DNA of 64,000 nt from an uncultured Victivallis sp. (lineage in GTDB: Bacteria > Verrucomicrobiota > Lentisphaeria > Victivallales > Victivallaceae). The notes beneath the pieces are model-generated. The model saw nothing but the letters and a program-made list of their open reading frames with translations. It was not told the origin of the DNA and searched no databases. The position numbers were made by a program, and so were the translations under genes. This document shows positions 26,196 through 35,521 of the stretch, in pieces. The stretch lies in the NCBI GenBank assembly GCA_944389895.1, contig CALXOA010000128.1, positions 38,232 to 102,231 of the forward strand. Direction: 5' to 3'. The stretch's first letter is position 1. Each line of letters begins with the position of its first letter.

Positions 26196-28550
26196 ATGAA
26201 TTTCATTCATTCACAATTTTTCTATCTGGCGCCGCTCATCCTGGCGGCGGTGGTGCTTCTGGCGCTCTATGCGGCCCACGAGCGGAGGAAACGGTTGCGG
26301 GCGCTGCTGGGCAGCAGTGAAAGTGCCGAACTTGCAGTAAAACTTTCCCCGTTCCGAAGGCGTTTGCGGATTTTTCTGTTGCTGTTGACGCTGCTGTTTC
26401 TGGTGACTGCCGCGGCCCGGCCGTTCTGGGATTCCCAGCTGGTACCGTTCGAACCGCGTGGCAGAGACCTGATGGTGTTGTTCGATGTTTCCCGGAGCAT
26501 GCTGGCGACGGACCTCGCCCCTTCCCGGCTCGAGCATGCGAAATTTCTGCTTCGCCAACTGGTGGAAGCCGATCCAAATGACCGGTTCGGGCTGGTTGCG
26601 TTCGCGGGCAATGCCTATCTCGCGTGTCCGCTGACATCGGACCGGCTTGCATTCGACCAGTACATCGATGAGCTGTCCACCGATACCGTACCGCTCGGAG
26701 GCACCAACCTCGAAATTGCGATCACCACCGCGGAACGGGCATTTCAGGCGGCGGCCGGCGGTAACCGGGCAATCATCCTTTTTACCGACGGAGATGAACT
26801 TTCCGGAGACAGCAGCAAGGTTGTCGACAATCTGAAAAAGAGAGGGATCCCTCTCTTCATCATCGGCCTCGGGGATCCGGCAGTCGGAGCACCGGTGCCT
26901 GAAGAGCGTGGCGGTTTCAAACGCGATGCAACCGGGCAGCTGGTCACCACCCGGCTCAACGAAGAGAAGCTCAGCGAGCTTGCAGCGGCCACCGGCGGAC
27001 TCTACGTGCGCACCACCGTGACGGATACGGGGCTGCCTGCAATTGAAAATCGGATCAAACGGCTCGACTCCGCCGAGCAGCAGGGCGGGAAACGTACCCT
27101 GCCGATCGAGAAGTTTCCACTGGCCCTGATCGCCGCGGCAATCTCTCTGCTCGGTTATCTGCTGCTCTCGGAACGCCCCGGCGAATCGCGGCGGCGCCCC
27201 ACCGGTACCACCACAGCGCTGCTGATCCTGGCCGGGCTGTTCCTGGTTCAGGAGGGTAATGCAGCCGATCCGGTGGCGCAGCCACAGACCGATGCGCCCC
27301 TCTCGACTCCGGTGGAAGTGGAGGAGAAACTGCCGGAAGACCCGGTTGCGCTCTACAATCTCGCACGGGAAAAACAACTCGCTGGTGATCAGCAGGCCGT
27401 AAACCTTTACGAGACAGTCATTCGTGACGCTGCGGAACAACCGGATCTGCAGGCCCGCTCCCTGCACAACCTGGGAACCGGGGAACATGCGACCGGTCGA
27501 AAAAGCCTTGAGAATGCGATGACGCAAGTCCGTTCCCAGCAACTGGATCCGGCCCTGAAAGAGCTTTCCGTGGCGGAAGCTCAACTGAAAAACGCCGAAG
27601 AACTATACGTTCGCAGTCTCGCGGTGCCGCAACAGCAGGAACTTTCCGCGGCAGCCAACAATCTTCGCCAGCTTTCCAACGACCGGAAGCAGGTTGAAGA
27701 ACTGAAAAAGAAGATCGAGGAGCTGAAAAAACTCCAGCAACAGGCTCAACAGCAGACCCGCCAGGCTCAGCAGCAGAATCAACAGGACCAGCAGAATCAG
27801 CAGAATCAGCAGGACCAGCAGAGTCAGCAGAGTCAGCAGGACCAGCAGAGTCAGCAGGACCAGCAGAGTCAGCAGGACCAGCAGGACCAGCAGAATCAGC
27901 AGAGTCAGCAGAGTCAGCAGAATCAGCAGAGTCAGCAGAATCAGCAGAGTCAGCAGGACCAGCAGAGTCAGCAGGACCAGCAGAGTCAGCAGGACCAGCA
28001 GAATCAGCAGAATCAGCAGAGTCAGCAGGACCAGCAATCACAGAAAAGTGGAAAAGAGCAACAATCCACGGAAGAGGCGATCGACCAGGCCCGGCAAAGT
28101 GCGGAAGAACTTCAGAAAAAAGCCGAAGAACTTCAGCAGCAAAAGCTGAGTGATCAGGCCAAGGAAGCGAAAGAACAACTGGATCAGGCCCGGCAGGCAC
28201 GTGAGCAGAATGACCGGACCGAAGCCCAGAAACATCTTGATGAGGCCCTGAAAGCCCTCGGCGGAGACAGTGGACGTGAGCAACAGGACCAGCAGAATCA
28301 GGACGGAAAATCCAACGGCGAGGAAGAGAAGTCTGAAGCGCAACAGCAACAACAGAATCCGCAGTCGCAGCAGCCGGCGCAGGCTACGGAATCGGCAGGG
28401 CTGCCTCAACCGAAACCGGAAGAGGGAAAAATCGACGAAAAGACAGCCAATCAACTTCTCGAAATGATGGCCGATGAGGAAAAGGGACTTCGCGATGAAA
28501 TCAGGAATCACCAGCGCAGCCGGCAGCAGCGTGTGGAAAAGGATTGGTGA
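26196..28550 (+). CDS. BatB-type VWA protein fused to BatC-like TPR and Q-rich coil
   Basis: 784-aa inner-membrane protein of the Bacteroides aerotolerance (Bat) type. Membrane helices lie at about 9-26 and 58-75, followed by a von Willebrand A domain with the MIDAS motif DVSRS (97-101), LGGTNLE (168-172 region) and LFTDGDE. Two more helices (308-325, 341-352) lead to a TPR-like section (DPVALYNLAREKQLAGD...SLHNLGTGEHATG) as in BatC. From residue ~500 the chain is Gln-rich coiled coil, including a 30-unit XQQ repeat, ending with PKPEEGKIDEKTANQLLEMM. BatB and BatC are separate genes in most genomes. The Bat complex is thought to act in the envelope under stress. Confidence 0.85.
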   Translation: MNFIHSQFFYLAPLILAAVVLLALYAAHERRKRLRALLGSSESAELAVKLSPFRRRLRIFLLLLTLLFLVTAAARPFWDSQLVPFEPRGRDLMVLFDVSRSMLATDLAPSRLEHAKFLLRQLVEADPNDRFGLVAFAGNAYLACPLTSDRLAFDQYIDELSTDTVPLGGTNLEIAITTAERAFQAAAGGNRAIILFTDGDELSGDSSKVVDNLKKRGIPLFIIGLGDPAVGAPVPEERGGFKRDATGQLVTTRLNEEKLSELAAATGGLYVRTTVTDTGLPAIENRIKRLDSAEQQGGKRTLPIEKFPLALIAAAISLLGYLLLSERPGESRRRPTGTTTALLILAGLFLVQEGNAADPVAQPQTDAPLSTPVEVEEKLPEDPVALYNLAREKQLAGDQQAVNLYETVIRDAAEQPDLQARSLHNLGTGEHATGRKSLENAMTQVRSQQLDPALKELSVAEAQLKNAEELYVRSLAVPQQQELSAAANNLRQLSNDRKQVEELKKKIEELKKLQQQAQQQTRQAQQQNQQDQQNQQNQQDQQSQQSQQDQQSQQDQQSQQDQQDQQNQQSQQSQQNQQSQQNQQSQQDQQSQQDQQSQQDQQNQQNQQSQQDQQSQKSGKEQQSTEEAIDQARQSAEELQKKAEELQQQKLSDQAKEAKEQLDQARQAREQNDRTEAQKHLDEALKALGGDSGREQQDQQNQDGKSNGEEEKSEAQQQQQNPQSQQPAQATESAGLPQPKPEEGKIDEKTANQLLEMMADEEKGLRDEIRNHQRSRQQRVEKDW
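27775..28044 (+). repeat. 9-base tandem repeat coding XQQ
   Basis: About 30 head-to-tail units of X-CAG-CAG, where X is AAT, GAC or AGT, inside the BatB/C fusion (residues ~527-616). The protein reads as alternating N/D/S plus two Gln. After the first unit the Gln codons are almost always CAG, which points to recent expansion by slippage rather than selection for the protein alone. Confidence 0.92.
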
Positions 28551-28555
28551 AAATC

Positions 28556-31096
28556 ATGAGCAGATATCATTTTCATTTTATCGTCGCAGCGCTCTCATTC
28601 GCCGCCTCCATGCTCCTGGCGGCAGATCCGGCGCTTCATGCCACGCTGTCCCCGGAATCGGTGGCAGCCGGCCAGACAGCAGATTTCACACTGACACTGA
28701 ACCGGCCGTTGAGCGGACCGCTGTCGGTACCCAGACTCGATAACGGGGAATGGATCAACTCCTTCAGTCAGCGGACTCAGAACATCAATGGACGGAGCAG
28801 TTACAGTTACATCATTCCGATCCGGGCCCTGAGAGAGGGAATCCTGCGCGTCCCCGCCTTCCCGGTGAAGGTGGGGGATCGCGAACTCCAGACACCGGAA
28901 CTTGCCGTCAAAGTGGTCGCCGCCGGAGAACAACCGGTTCCCGGTGACAGTGGTGACGGAGCCTTGACGATGAAGGAGGCGGCATTCGGCAGAATCCGTC
29001 TGGTGGACGATCGGAAACAGTATTATGTCGGAGAAGAGATCCCGGTCATGGTCGAACTCTTCGTGCTGCCGGCACTCGATGCGCGCCTGGGGAGCTATCC
29101 GGAACTCACCGGGATCGGTAACGCGGTGTTCCGCGATTATTCCGCGGTCAACCCTGAACAGCGGAAATTCGACGTCCCGACACAGACGAGACGGATTCTG
29201 GACAACCGCACCTATGTCGAACTGGTGTTCCGGACCGCTTTCCGGCCGGTACAATCGGGGAAAATCACGCCGGCGGGGACCATACAACTTGCGATCGTCG
29301 CGCCGGAGGATCGTCCTTCCCGCCGCTCACGGTCACTGCCGTTCGGCGGCTTCGACGATGACTTCTTCGACTCATTCTTTTCCGGAGGAATGGCGCGCCG
29401 CACCCCCTACACGGTAAAGTTGGAGCCGACACCGGAGTTGACGATTCTCCCCCTGCCCCCGGCGCCTCAGGGCGTCTTCAACCTGGGGCTGATCGGAGAC
29501 TGGAAAATCGAATGCCGTTTTGACAAGTCCGAGGCCAAAGTCGGGGAGCCTCTGAGCCTCGTGCTTACCCTTGAGGGAGAAGGGTCCCTCGAGACGCTCG
29601 AAGCCCCCAGGCTCACAATTCCGGGATTCCGGATCTATCCGGCGGAAGTGGAGAAACAGCCGCTCGGAATCCGTTCCCGCGCTGAAGTCAAATACGCGTT
29701 GATCCCGCTCAATGCCGGAGAAAAGCAGACGTTGCTCAAGTTCGCGACCTTCCAGCCGGCCACGGGAGAATACAACATCGCGGAATTTGACCTGAAGCTG
29801 CCTGTTGCAGAAAGTGATCGCCCACTCCCGCAGGTGCATACAACCTCTCCTCTCCCGGTGGATTCCGGAGCGGAAGAAGCACCCGAACCGCCGGAACCGC
29901 CCCGGGAAGAGCTCTTCTATCAGAAGGCCGCTCCGGGGTCGGCGGTGGAACTGCCGTTGATCCGCAACCAGCTCGGTCTGATCCTGTTCTGCCTGATCGG
30001 CGGTCCGATCATCCTGATCGTGATGGAACTGCTTCGGCTTCGCCGGCGCCGGATTGCCAATGATCCGGAGTTTCTCCGCCGCGCCGCGTTGCGCCGCAGA
30101 CTTCCGGAATTGCTCAGGACACTCCGTGGAGCTTCCCCGGAAGAGGCAGGAACATTGATTCGAACCGAAGTCACGCCGTTCCTTGCAGAAGCACTCGGTC
30201 TCTCCCGTGGCGCAACTGCCGGAGAGGTGGCATCCAGAGTCGAGGATCCCGAACTGAAACAGCTGTTTGAGGGATTGGAAAACAGCGGTTTCAGGCCAGA
30301 CGCCTCGGGTGCCGGGACACTTTCCCCGGCCCTCCTCGACAAACTCTGCCGGTTGCTTCGCAAACTGGCGGTCTTTTTGCTGCTTGTGCTTGCCGCGACC
30401 GGCCTTCAGGCAACTGACGAGTTCAATGCTGCCTTCAATGCCGGAGACTTCGCGAAGGCGGTCTCCGAATACCGGCAGCGGCTGAATCCGGCCGCGCCGG
30501 CACCGAACGTGCTTTACAATCTGGGGGCCGCTTACTACCGCAGCAACGATCTGCCCCGGGCGATGGCCGCCTTTCACCAGGCACACCTGCTGGCTCCGCG
30601 TGACTCCGAGACACAGGAGAACCTGAATCTCGTACTGCGAAAACTCGCCCGTCCGGAAATCGGTCGAACCGATTCGCCCGCGGCGCTTCTTCTCTGGTGT
30701 CGGGACCGGTTCCGGCCGGATCAATACCTCGCAGTGGGCGCGCTCGCCTTTCTGGTACTCTGTATCGGGTTCGGCTTGCGGCACACTCTGCGAAAATCCA
30801 CCGTCTGGACCCTGGAAGGCATAACGGGACTCGTGCTCGTACTGGCGCTGGCCGCAGCGATTTCGCAGGCTTCCGGTCCCTACAACGAACGGAATGTCAT
30901 CGTCACCGGCAGCGCCGTCGAACTGCGGACGCTGCCCGCCTCCGGAACCGGCAGAATCGAAGCGACCATTCCGGGTGGCAGTACGGGAACCATCGTCGAT
31001 CGCCGTGACCAGTGGGTCAGGCTTCAGATCAACGGCCGTGACGGCTGGGTGCCGGCAGACCGCGTACAACCACTCTTTCCGGGCGGAGTATTCTGA
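28556..31096 (+). CDS. BatD/BatE fusion protein
   Basis: 846-aa envelope protein. A signal peptide (to about LLAADP) is followed by the BatD beta-domain region (SPESVAAGQTADFTLTLN, FPVKVGDRELQTPELAVKV, PEQRKFDVPTQTRRI, FDDDFFDSFFSGG, LTLEGEGSLETLEAPRL) and a membrane helix near 480-496. After a helical stretch comes a second signal-like segment (LAVFLLLVLAATGLQA, ~602-617), then TPRs (NVLYNLGAAYYRSNDLPRAMAAFHQAH), two more helices and a C-terminal SH3-like domain (SAVELRTLPASG...GWVPADRVQPL), the layout of BatE. The internal signal-like segment marks the join. ATG 28556 with GGTGA five bases upstream is preferred over TTG/GTG codons overlapping the previous stop. Confidence 0.85.
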   Translation: MSRYHFHFIVAALSFAASMLLAADPALHATLSPESVAAGQTADFTLTLNRPLSGPLSVPRLDNGEWINSFSQRTQNINGRSSYSYIIPIRALREGILRVPAFPVKVGDRELQTPELAVKVVAAGEQPVPGDSGDGALTMKEAAFGRIRLVDDRKQYYVGEEIPVMVELFVLPALDARLGSYPELTGIGNAVFRDYSAVNPEQRKFDVPTQTRRILDNRTYVELVFRTAFRPVQSGKITPAGTIQLAIVAPEDRPSRRSRSLPFGGFDDDFFDSFFSGGMARRTPYTVKLEPTPELTILPLPPAPQGVFNLGLIGDWKIECRFDKSEAKVGEPLSLVLTLEGEGSLETLEAPRLTIPGFRIYPAEVEKQPLGIRSRAEVKYALIPLNAGEKQTLLKFATFQPATGEYNIAEFDLKLPVAESDRPLPQVHTTSPLPVDSGAEEAPEPPEPPREELFYQKAAPGSAVELPLIRNQLGLILFCLIGGPIILIVMELLRLRRRRIANDPEFLRRAALRRRLPELLRTLRGASPEEAGTLIRTEVTPFLAEALGLSRGATAGEVASRVEDPELKQLFEGLENSGFRPDASGAGTLSPALLDKLCRLLRKLAVFLLLVLAATGLQATDEFNAAFNAGDFAKAVSEYRQRLNPAAPAPNVLYNLGAAYYRSNDLPRAMAAFHQAHLLAPRDSETQENLNLVLRKLARPEIGRTDSPAALLLWCRDRFRPDQYLAVGALAFLVLCIGFGLRHTLRKSTVWTLEGITGLVLVLALAAAISQASGPYNERNVIVTGSAVELRTLPASGTGRIEATIPGGSTGTIVDRRDQWVRLQINGRDGWVPADRVQPLFPGGVF

Positions 31097-31135
31097 CCGA
31101 TACCGACCGGAAGAATAAAAACAGGGATTTTTCTC

Positions 31136-32320
31136 ATGGGCAAATCAATCGGTACGGCGCTGACCGGCAGCGCGTTCAAGGTGCTGTTCTGCGGCGCCGG
31201 TGAACTCGGCAAGGAAGTGGTGATCGCGATGCAGCGATTCGGTGTGGAAGTCGTGGCGGTTGACCGTTACGCCAATGCGCCGGGCATGCAGGTCGCCCAT
31301 CGCTCGCATGTGATCAACATGCTTGACGGTCGCGAACTGCGCCGTGTAGTCGAACTTGAAAAACCGGACTGCATCGTACCGGAGGTCGAAGCAATCGCCA
31401 CCGACACCCTGGTCGAACTCGAAAAAGAGGGATACCGGGTCGTACCGACCGCCCGCGCGGCCCGGCTCACGATGAACCGCGAGGGGATCCGCCGGCTTGC
31501 CGCCGAGGAGCTCGGACTCCCGACCAGTCCCTATCGCTTCGCGGCGACCCGTTCCGAATTTGACGCCGCCGTCGCCGAAATCGGCATTCCCTGCGTGGTC
31601 AAGCCGATCATGAGCTCCTCGGGGCATGGCCAGAGCGTGATCCGGGACGCGTCCGAGATCGACAGTGCCTGGAAAACCGCCCAGGAAGGTGGCCGCGCCG
31701 GAGCCGGGAAAGTGATCGTCGAGGGTTTCGTGAAATTCGATTACGAAATCACACTGTTGACGGTCCGCCACGCAGGAGGTACCACCTGTCTCGAACCGAT
31801 CGGCCATCATCAGGTCAACGGTGATTATCAGGAGTCATGGCAGCCGCAGCCGATGAGTCCGGCGGCCATCGCAGAAGCGCAGCGCATCGCCAGAAAAGTC
31901 ACAGACGCCCTCGGCGGCTATGGAATCTTCGGCGTGGAACTTTTCGTCTGCGGCGACCGGGTGATCTTCAGCGAAGTCAGTCCCCGCCCGCACGACACCG
32001 GCATGGTCACGATGATTTCGCAGGATCTGTCGGAATTTGATCTGCATGCGCGGGCCATCCTCGGCTTCCCGATCCCGAATGTGGCTTTTCACGGTCCGGC
32101 CGCCTCCAAGGCGATCGTCGCCGACGGCAATTCGAACCGCGTCTCATTCGCCGGAGTCGAGAAGGCGCTCGAACTGCCCGACACTCAGGTACGTCTCTTC
32201 GGGAAACCGGAACTCAAAGGTCATCGCCGTCTCGGCGTCTGTCTCGCCCGTGGCGCTTCAGTCGAAGAAGCGCTCGACAAGGTGTTCAAAATGCGCGAAG
32301 CGATCACGGTTGAATTGTGA
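31136..32320 (+). CDS. purT: Formate-dependent GAR transformylase PurT
   Basis: 394-aa ATP-grasp enzyme that formylates glycinamide ribonucleotide with formate and ATP in purine synthesis. It has [101 protein letters not shown] and FHARAILG-like text near the end, all PurT hallmarks. Length is normal (~392). It ends in a GTGA overlap with the next gene. Confidence 0.97.
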   Translation: MGKSIGTALTGSAFKVLFCGAGELGKEVVIAMQRFGVEVVAVDRYANAPGMQVAHRSHVINMLDGRELRRVVELEKPDCIVPEVEAIATDTLVELEKEGYRVVPTARAARLTMNREGIRRLAAEELGLPTSPYRFAATRSEFDAAVAEIGIPCVVKPIMSSSGHGQSVIRDASEIDSAWKTAQEGGRAGAGKVIVEGFVKFDYEITLLTVRHAGGTTCLEPIGHHQVNGDYQESWQPQPMSPAAIAEAQRIARKVTDALGGYGIFGVELFVCGDRVIFSEVSPRPHDTGMVTMISQDLSEFDLHARAILGFPIPNVAFHGPAASKAIVADGNSNRVSFAGVEKALELPDTQVRLFGKPELKGHRRLGVCLARGASVEEALDKVFKMREAITVEL

Positions 32321-33213
32321 TTTTCCGCGCGTCGGATCATCCGTTTTACTGGTCGCTCCGGCGCCGGCGGCTCTGGGAGAACTGCCGGCGCGCCTATTTT
32401 CTCCACTATTACGCCTCCGGGGGCGGGTTTTCCCCCGATGAATCCCCGGAGGTGCGTGAGTTTCACCGTTGCCGTGCGCTGTTGAGTGTGTCGGCCTATC
32501 GGAACCGGCTGCTCGGAAAGGCGTTGCGTGATCGATTCTACCGCCGGTTCGAAGAGGAAGACGACGAGGCGCCGGCCGGAATGGAATCTCCGGGATTGAG
32601 CTCCCATCTGCTCCGCCGGTTCCGGCGTGAATTTTACGCGATGTTGCGCGGAGAACCGGAGCGCGACCACAAATTGCCGATGCTTGCCGAAGTACTCCAA
32701 CCGGGCTTCCCGGTCGAAGAATTTCGTGTAACTTTCGAGCGGGAACTGCGCGATTGCGCCCGGAAACTGGAAAAAGAGCTGCTGCCGGAACTGGAACGGT
32801 TTCCTTTTTCCGCCCGTCGCCGGATCGCCTCGCCGCTCCCGGTCCAGCTCAACGAACTTGCCGCATACGCCGTGCCGCTGCTCGCGGTCGCCGTCTCGGG
32901 GGAACTCTGGATCTTTGAAAATGGCTCGGGGGAGATGGAGACAGCGCTGTTGCATAAATTCTACGCACTCAACGAACTTTCGATTCCGCCGGAACGGGTG
33001 CGCTCCTTCCGGATCGACTTCGCCGACGGCGTTTTGGAGCCTTTCGGATCCAAACTCAACATCAGCGATGCATGGAAACAAATCCGCCGTGATGTGGATG
33101 CGATGCTGGCGCTGATCCACTCCGACGGCACTGTCGTGCTGGAAGAGTTTCCCGGTGATCGCCGGCGTTGCGGCGAGTGCGTATTCCGGAACTGCTGTCC
33201 TCCGGAACTGTGA
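32317..33213 (+). CDS. PD-(D/E)XK-type protein with Fe-S cysteines
   Basis: 298-aa protein with the outline of AddB/Cas4-like PD-(D/E)XK nucleases: [25 protein letters not shown] near the start (one Cys plus the Y-x3-YY motif) and a C-terminal [14 protein letters not shown], which together would give four 4Fe-4S ligands. The middle is charged and helical. I cannot see a clean D-x(n)-E-x-K catalytic triad, so it may be inactive or divergent. GTG 32317 overlaps the purT stop, suggesting coupled translation; a link to purine synthesis is not evident. Confidence 0.6.
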   Translation: MIFRASDHPFYWSLRRRRLWENCRRAYFLHYYASGGGFSPDESPEVREFHRCRALLSVSAYRNRLLGKALRDRFYRRFEEEDDEAPAGMESPGLSSHLLRRFRREFYAMLRGEPERDHKLPMLAEVLQPGFPVEEFRVTFERELRDCARKLEKELLPELERFPFSARRRIASPLPVQLNELAAYAVPLLAVAVSGELWIFENGSGEMETALLHKFYALNELSIPPERVRSFRIDFADGVLEPFGSKLNISDAWKQIRRDVDAMLALIHSDGTVVLEEFPGDRRRCGECVFRNCCPPEL

Positions 33214-33312
33214 TCCGGAATACACCTCGCCCTTCCTGACAATCCGGACAGGTAAATGGATCTTTTTTTATCGATTCTTTTTCCATTCCCCCGTCCACGG
33301 AGTCCGTCGAGA

Positions 33313-33341
33313 TTGAAAAAAGAGCTCCGACAGGCTATATT
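33313..33341 (+). promoter_or_regulatory. Promoter of greA
   Basis: TTGAAA (33313-33318), 17 bases, TATATT (33336-33341), 72 bases before the chosen start. Confidence 0.68.
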
Positions 33342-33412
33342 ATGTAAAATATCAAACCAAAAGCCCACCCGGCGCACCGGTGGCCGAGTGGCTTCAGCCT
33401 CGGGAGAATACG

Positions 33413-35521
33413 ATGGACTCGGCCGTTTTTGAAGAATTACTGATTTCCGCCTCGGAAAAACCTTCCAAGAAAACCCTCGATGCACTGCTTGCTCAGCTCG
33501 CCGTCGCCGGCAATCCGATTCCCTCCGCACTCGTTGAACAGCTCAATCTTCTGTGGGAAGCGTGGGGAGACGGGGAACTGGACGACGCCCAGGGGGCGTT
33601 TTGCGTCGGGCTGGCCGCGTTGCCGATGACCGACAGCCCCGTCTTCCGTAAAATGCTGGTCGGCGGCGTCAAGGCGGTATTGCCGCCCTACCTCAGCCGC
33701 AATCCGGTTATGAAAGCGATCGGCGTCCGTGACGAAGCGATGTCACTGGCCGAGATCAGCAGTCGGCTTCAGCGCCTTCTGGCGCTCAAAAACGGCGTCG
33801 TGATCTTTCTGCCGGGCGCTCTGCGCTGGGGAATTGCCGGAGCAATCGACAACATCAACGGTTCGCTGGCTGTCTCCGCCTTCGGTCTGCTCGGAGGAGC
33901 GGCGGCGATTCCGCTGGACATCGTTCTGCGCGAAGCGGTCCTGCTCGGTACCGGCCCGGAACTGATGCGCCTCGTGGACGCCGGCCGCACCCCGATCAGC
34001 GCGGCGGACTTCCGTACGCTGGTCGGGCGCAAGGCACTGGTCCCCGTTTCCGAAACTCAGATGCAGGCGATGGCCCAGTCGGGATGCGCCCGCAACCTCG
34101 ACAAGGCGGAGTTCGCCCGTTACTGGAGCTCCAGTGCCGCACCCGGTCCGAAAACCGGAACACGTCGTTCCTGCGACGGGCGCAGCCTCAAGGAGATCGA
34201 TCTGCTGTTGACCGGAGAAGAGGCGCAGCACCCCGGTAAATTTTCTGCCGAGGAAGCCGCCGCATTCCGGCGTTTCTTCGAGCATCTGAAGCCTGAAACA
34301 GCGGTCCGTGAGGCGAAACTGCTCGCCTCGATCGTCGCCCGTCTCCAGCCGCGTTCCGATGCGGAAGAACTCAAGCAGATGTGCACCCCGCTGCTCGGCA
34401 AGGCACCGTTCTGGCCGGCCTCCCCGACCAAGGCGCCGCTCACGCTGCTCAGCGTCTGGGGAGAACTTGCGGCGAAAAATCTGGAGACACTCGCCGCAGC
34501 CACCGCGGTAATCTTCCCGGAAGAGTATCTTGCGGAATGTGCGATGCGCCTGCCGCTCAAGTCGCTCAACAGCGTCTGCAATGCGGTCAGCGACGAGATG
34601 CTGTATGACTTCTTCCGCGAACACAAAATCTGCAGCGCCGATTTTCTGCTCTGGATCTGGAAAAACCGCAAAAAACGGCCGAGTGAAGAACTGCTGGAGC
34701 TGATCAACGTCGAAAATATCGTCCGGGCCCTTTCGGCGGACAACCTGCCGAAAGCATGGGGCGTCGCCCTGCGGGAGTTGCGCGGTCTGCTGCTCGACAA
34801 TGTGGACTTCCAGAAACAGTTGATCAAGGCTGCCGACGGCGACGCGATGATGTTTGCAGCCGTGCTTCAGGGAGCGCTCTTCCTGAGTTCCGGTGAGCGC
34901 CAGAGTCTGATGGTCAAGCTTGCACGCATTTCTCCGCTGCTGCGCGACTACCTCGAAAACGGAGCCGGACAGCGCATTCTGAAAGCAGGCATCGGGGTGA
35001 GCAACGCCGGGGAAGTACCGGTCGCCAATGAGCCGAACTACACCAGCGTCAGATCCCACAAGCGGCTGGAGAAGGAACTTGATGACATCATCAATATCCA
35101 TGTTCCGGAAAACCGAGAGGCCCTGAAAGTGGCTCGGGCCCATGGAGATTTCCGTGAAAATTCGGAATTTGACGCGGCCAAGGAGCGCCGTAATTTCCTG
35201 AGCCGCCGCCGTTCCGAACTCGAACGTGAACTGGCCCGGATTCAGCCGATCAACCTCAAGGCGATCAAGGTCGGCGATACCGCAATCATCGGTTCTGAAA
35301 TCGAGCTCAAATACGACAACGGTGAAACTGAAGTCTATCAACTTCTCGGCGCGTGGGACGGGGATCCGGAACGCCGCTTCCTCTCGTACCGTACGAGACT
35401 CGGCGCAGCAGTGTTGAATCACAAGGTCGGCGACCAGTTCGAAGTCCCCGGCAACCGCCACTGCACTCTGACGGCCGTGCGTCCACTCTCCGCAGAAATC
35501 ATCGCGGAGCTTGACGCTTGA
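33413..35521 (+). CDS. greA: GreA transcript cleavage factor with large N-terminal extension
   Basis: 702-aa protein whose last ~155 residues are a GreA/GreB factor: coiled-coil tip ARAHGDFRENSEFDAAKERRNFLSRR with the acidic pair (the DxxENxE pattern), and the FKBP-like C-terminal part VGDTAIIGSEIELKYDNGETEVYQLLG...LGAAVLNHKVGDQFEVP. The domain rescues backtracked RNA polymerase. The first ~540 residues are a helical region of unknown role; a similar long N-terminal part is known in chlamydial GreA (~715 aa). ATG 33413 with GGGAG seven bases upstream is preferred to a GTG at 33380. Ends in an overlap with the phosphoesterase gene. Confidence 0.88.
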   Translation: MDSAVFEELLISASEKPSKKTLDALLAQLAVAGNPIPSALVEQLNLLWEAWGDGELDDAQGAFCVGLAALPMTDSPVFRKMLVGGVKAVLPPYLSRNPVMKAIGVRDEAMSLAEISSRLQRLLALKNGVVIFLPGALRWGIAGAIDNINGSLAVSAFGLLGGAAAIPLDIVLREAVLLGTGPELMRLVDAGRTPISAADFRTLVGRKALVPVSETQMQAMAQSGCARNLDKAEFARYWSSSAAPGPKTGTRRSCDGRSLKEIDLLLTGEEAQHPGKFSAEEAAAFRRFFEHLKPETAVREAKLLASIVARLQPRSDAEELKQMCTPLLGKAPFWPASPTKAPLTLLSVWGELAAKNLETLAAATAVIFPEEYLAECAMRLPLKSLNSVCNAVSDEMLYDFFREHKICSADFLLWIWKNRKKRPSEELLELINVENIVRALSADNLPKAWGVALRELRGLLLDNVDFQKQLIKAADGDAMMFAAVLQGALFLSSGERQSLMVKLARISPLLRDYLENGAGQRILKAGIGVSNAGEVPVANEPNYTSVRSHKRLEKELDDIINIHVPENREALKVARAHGDFRENSEFDAAKERRNFLSRRRSELERELARIQPINLKAIKVGDTAIIGSEIELKYDNGETEVYQLLGAWDGDPERRFLSYRTRLGAAVLNHKVGDQFEVPGNRHCTLTAVRPLSAEIIAELDA

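Noticed and set aside
27603..28037. Minus-strand open frame rich in Leu/Val/Ile that looks like a membrane protein
   Set aside because: It is only the complement of the XQQ repeat in the BatB/C fusion gene.
33370..33412. tRNA-Leu/Ser-like text (GGTGGCCGAGTGGCTTCAGCCTCGGG) before greA
   Set aside because: Only a D-arm-like piece is present; no anticodon or T-arm follows, and the coding start lies directly downstream.
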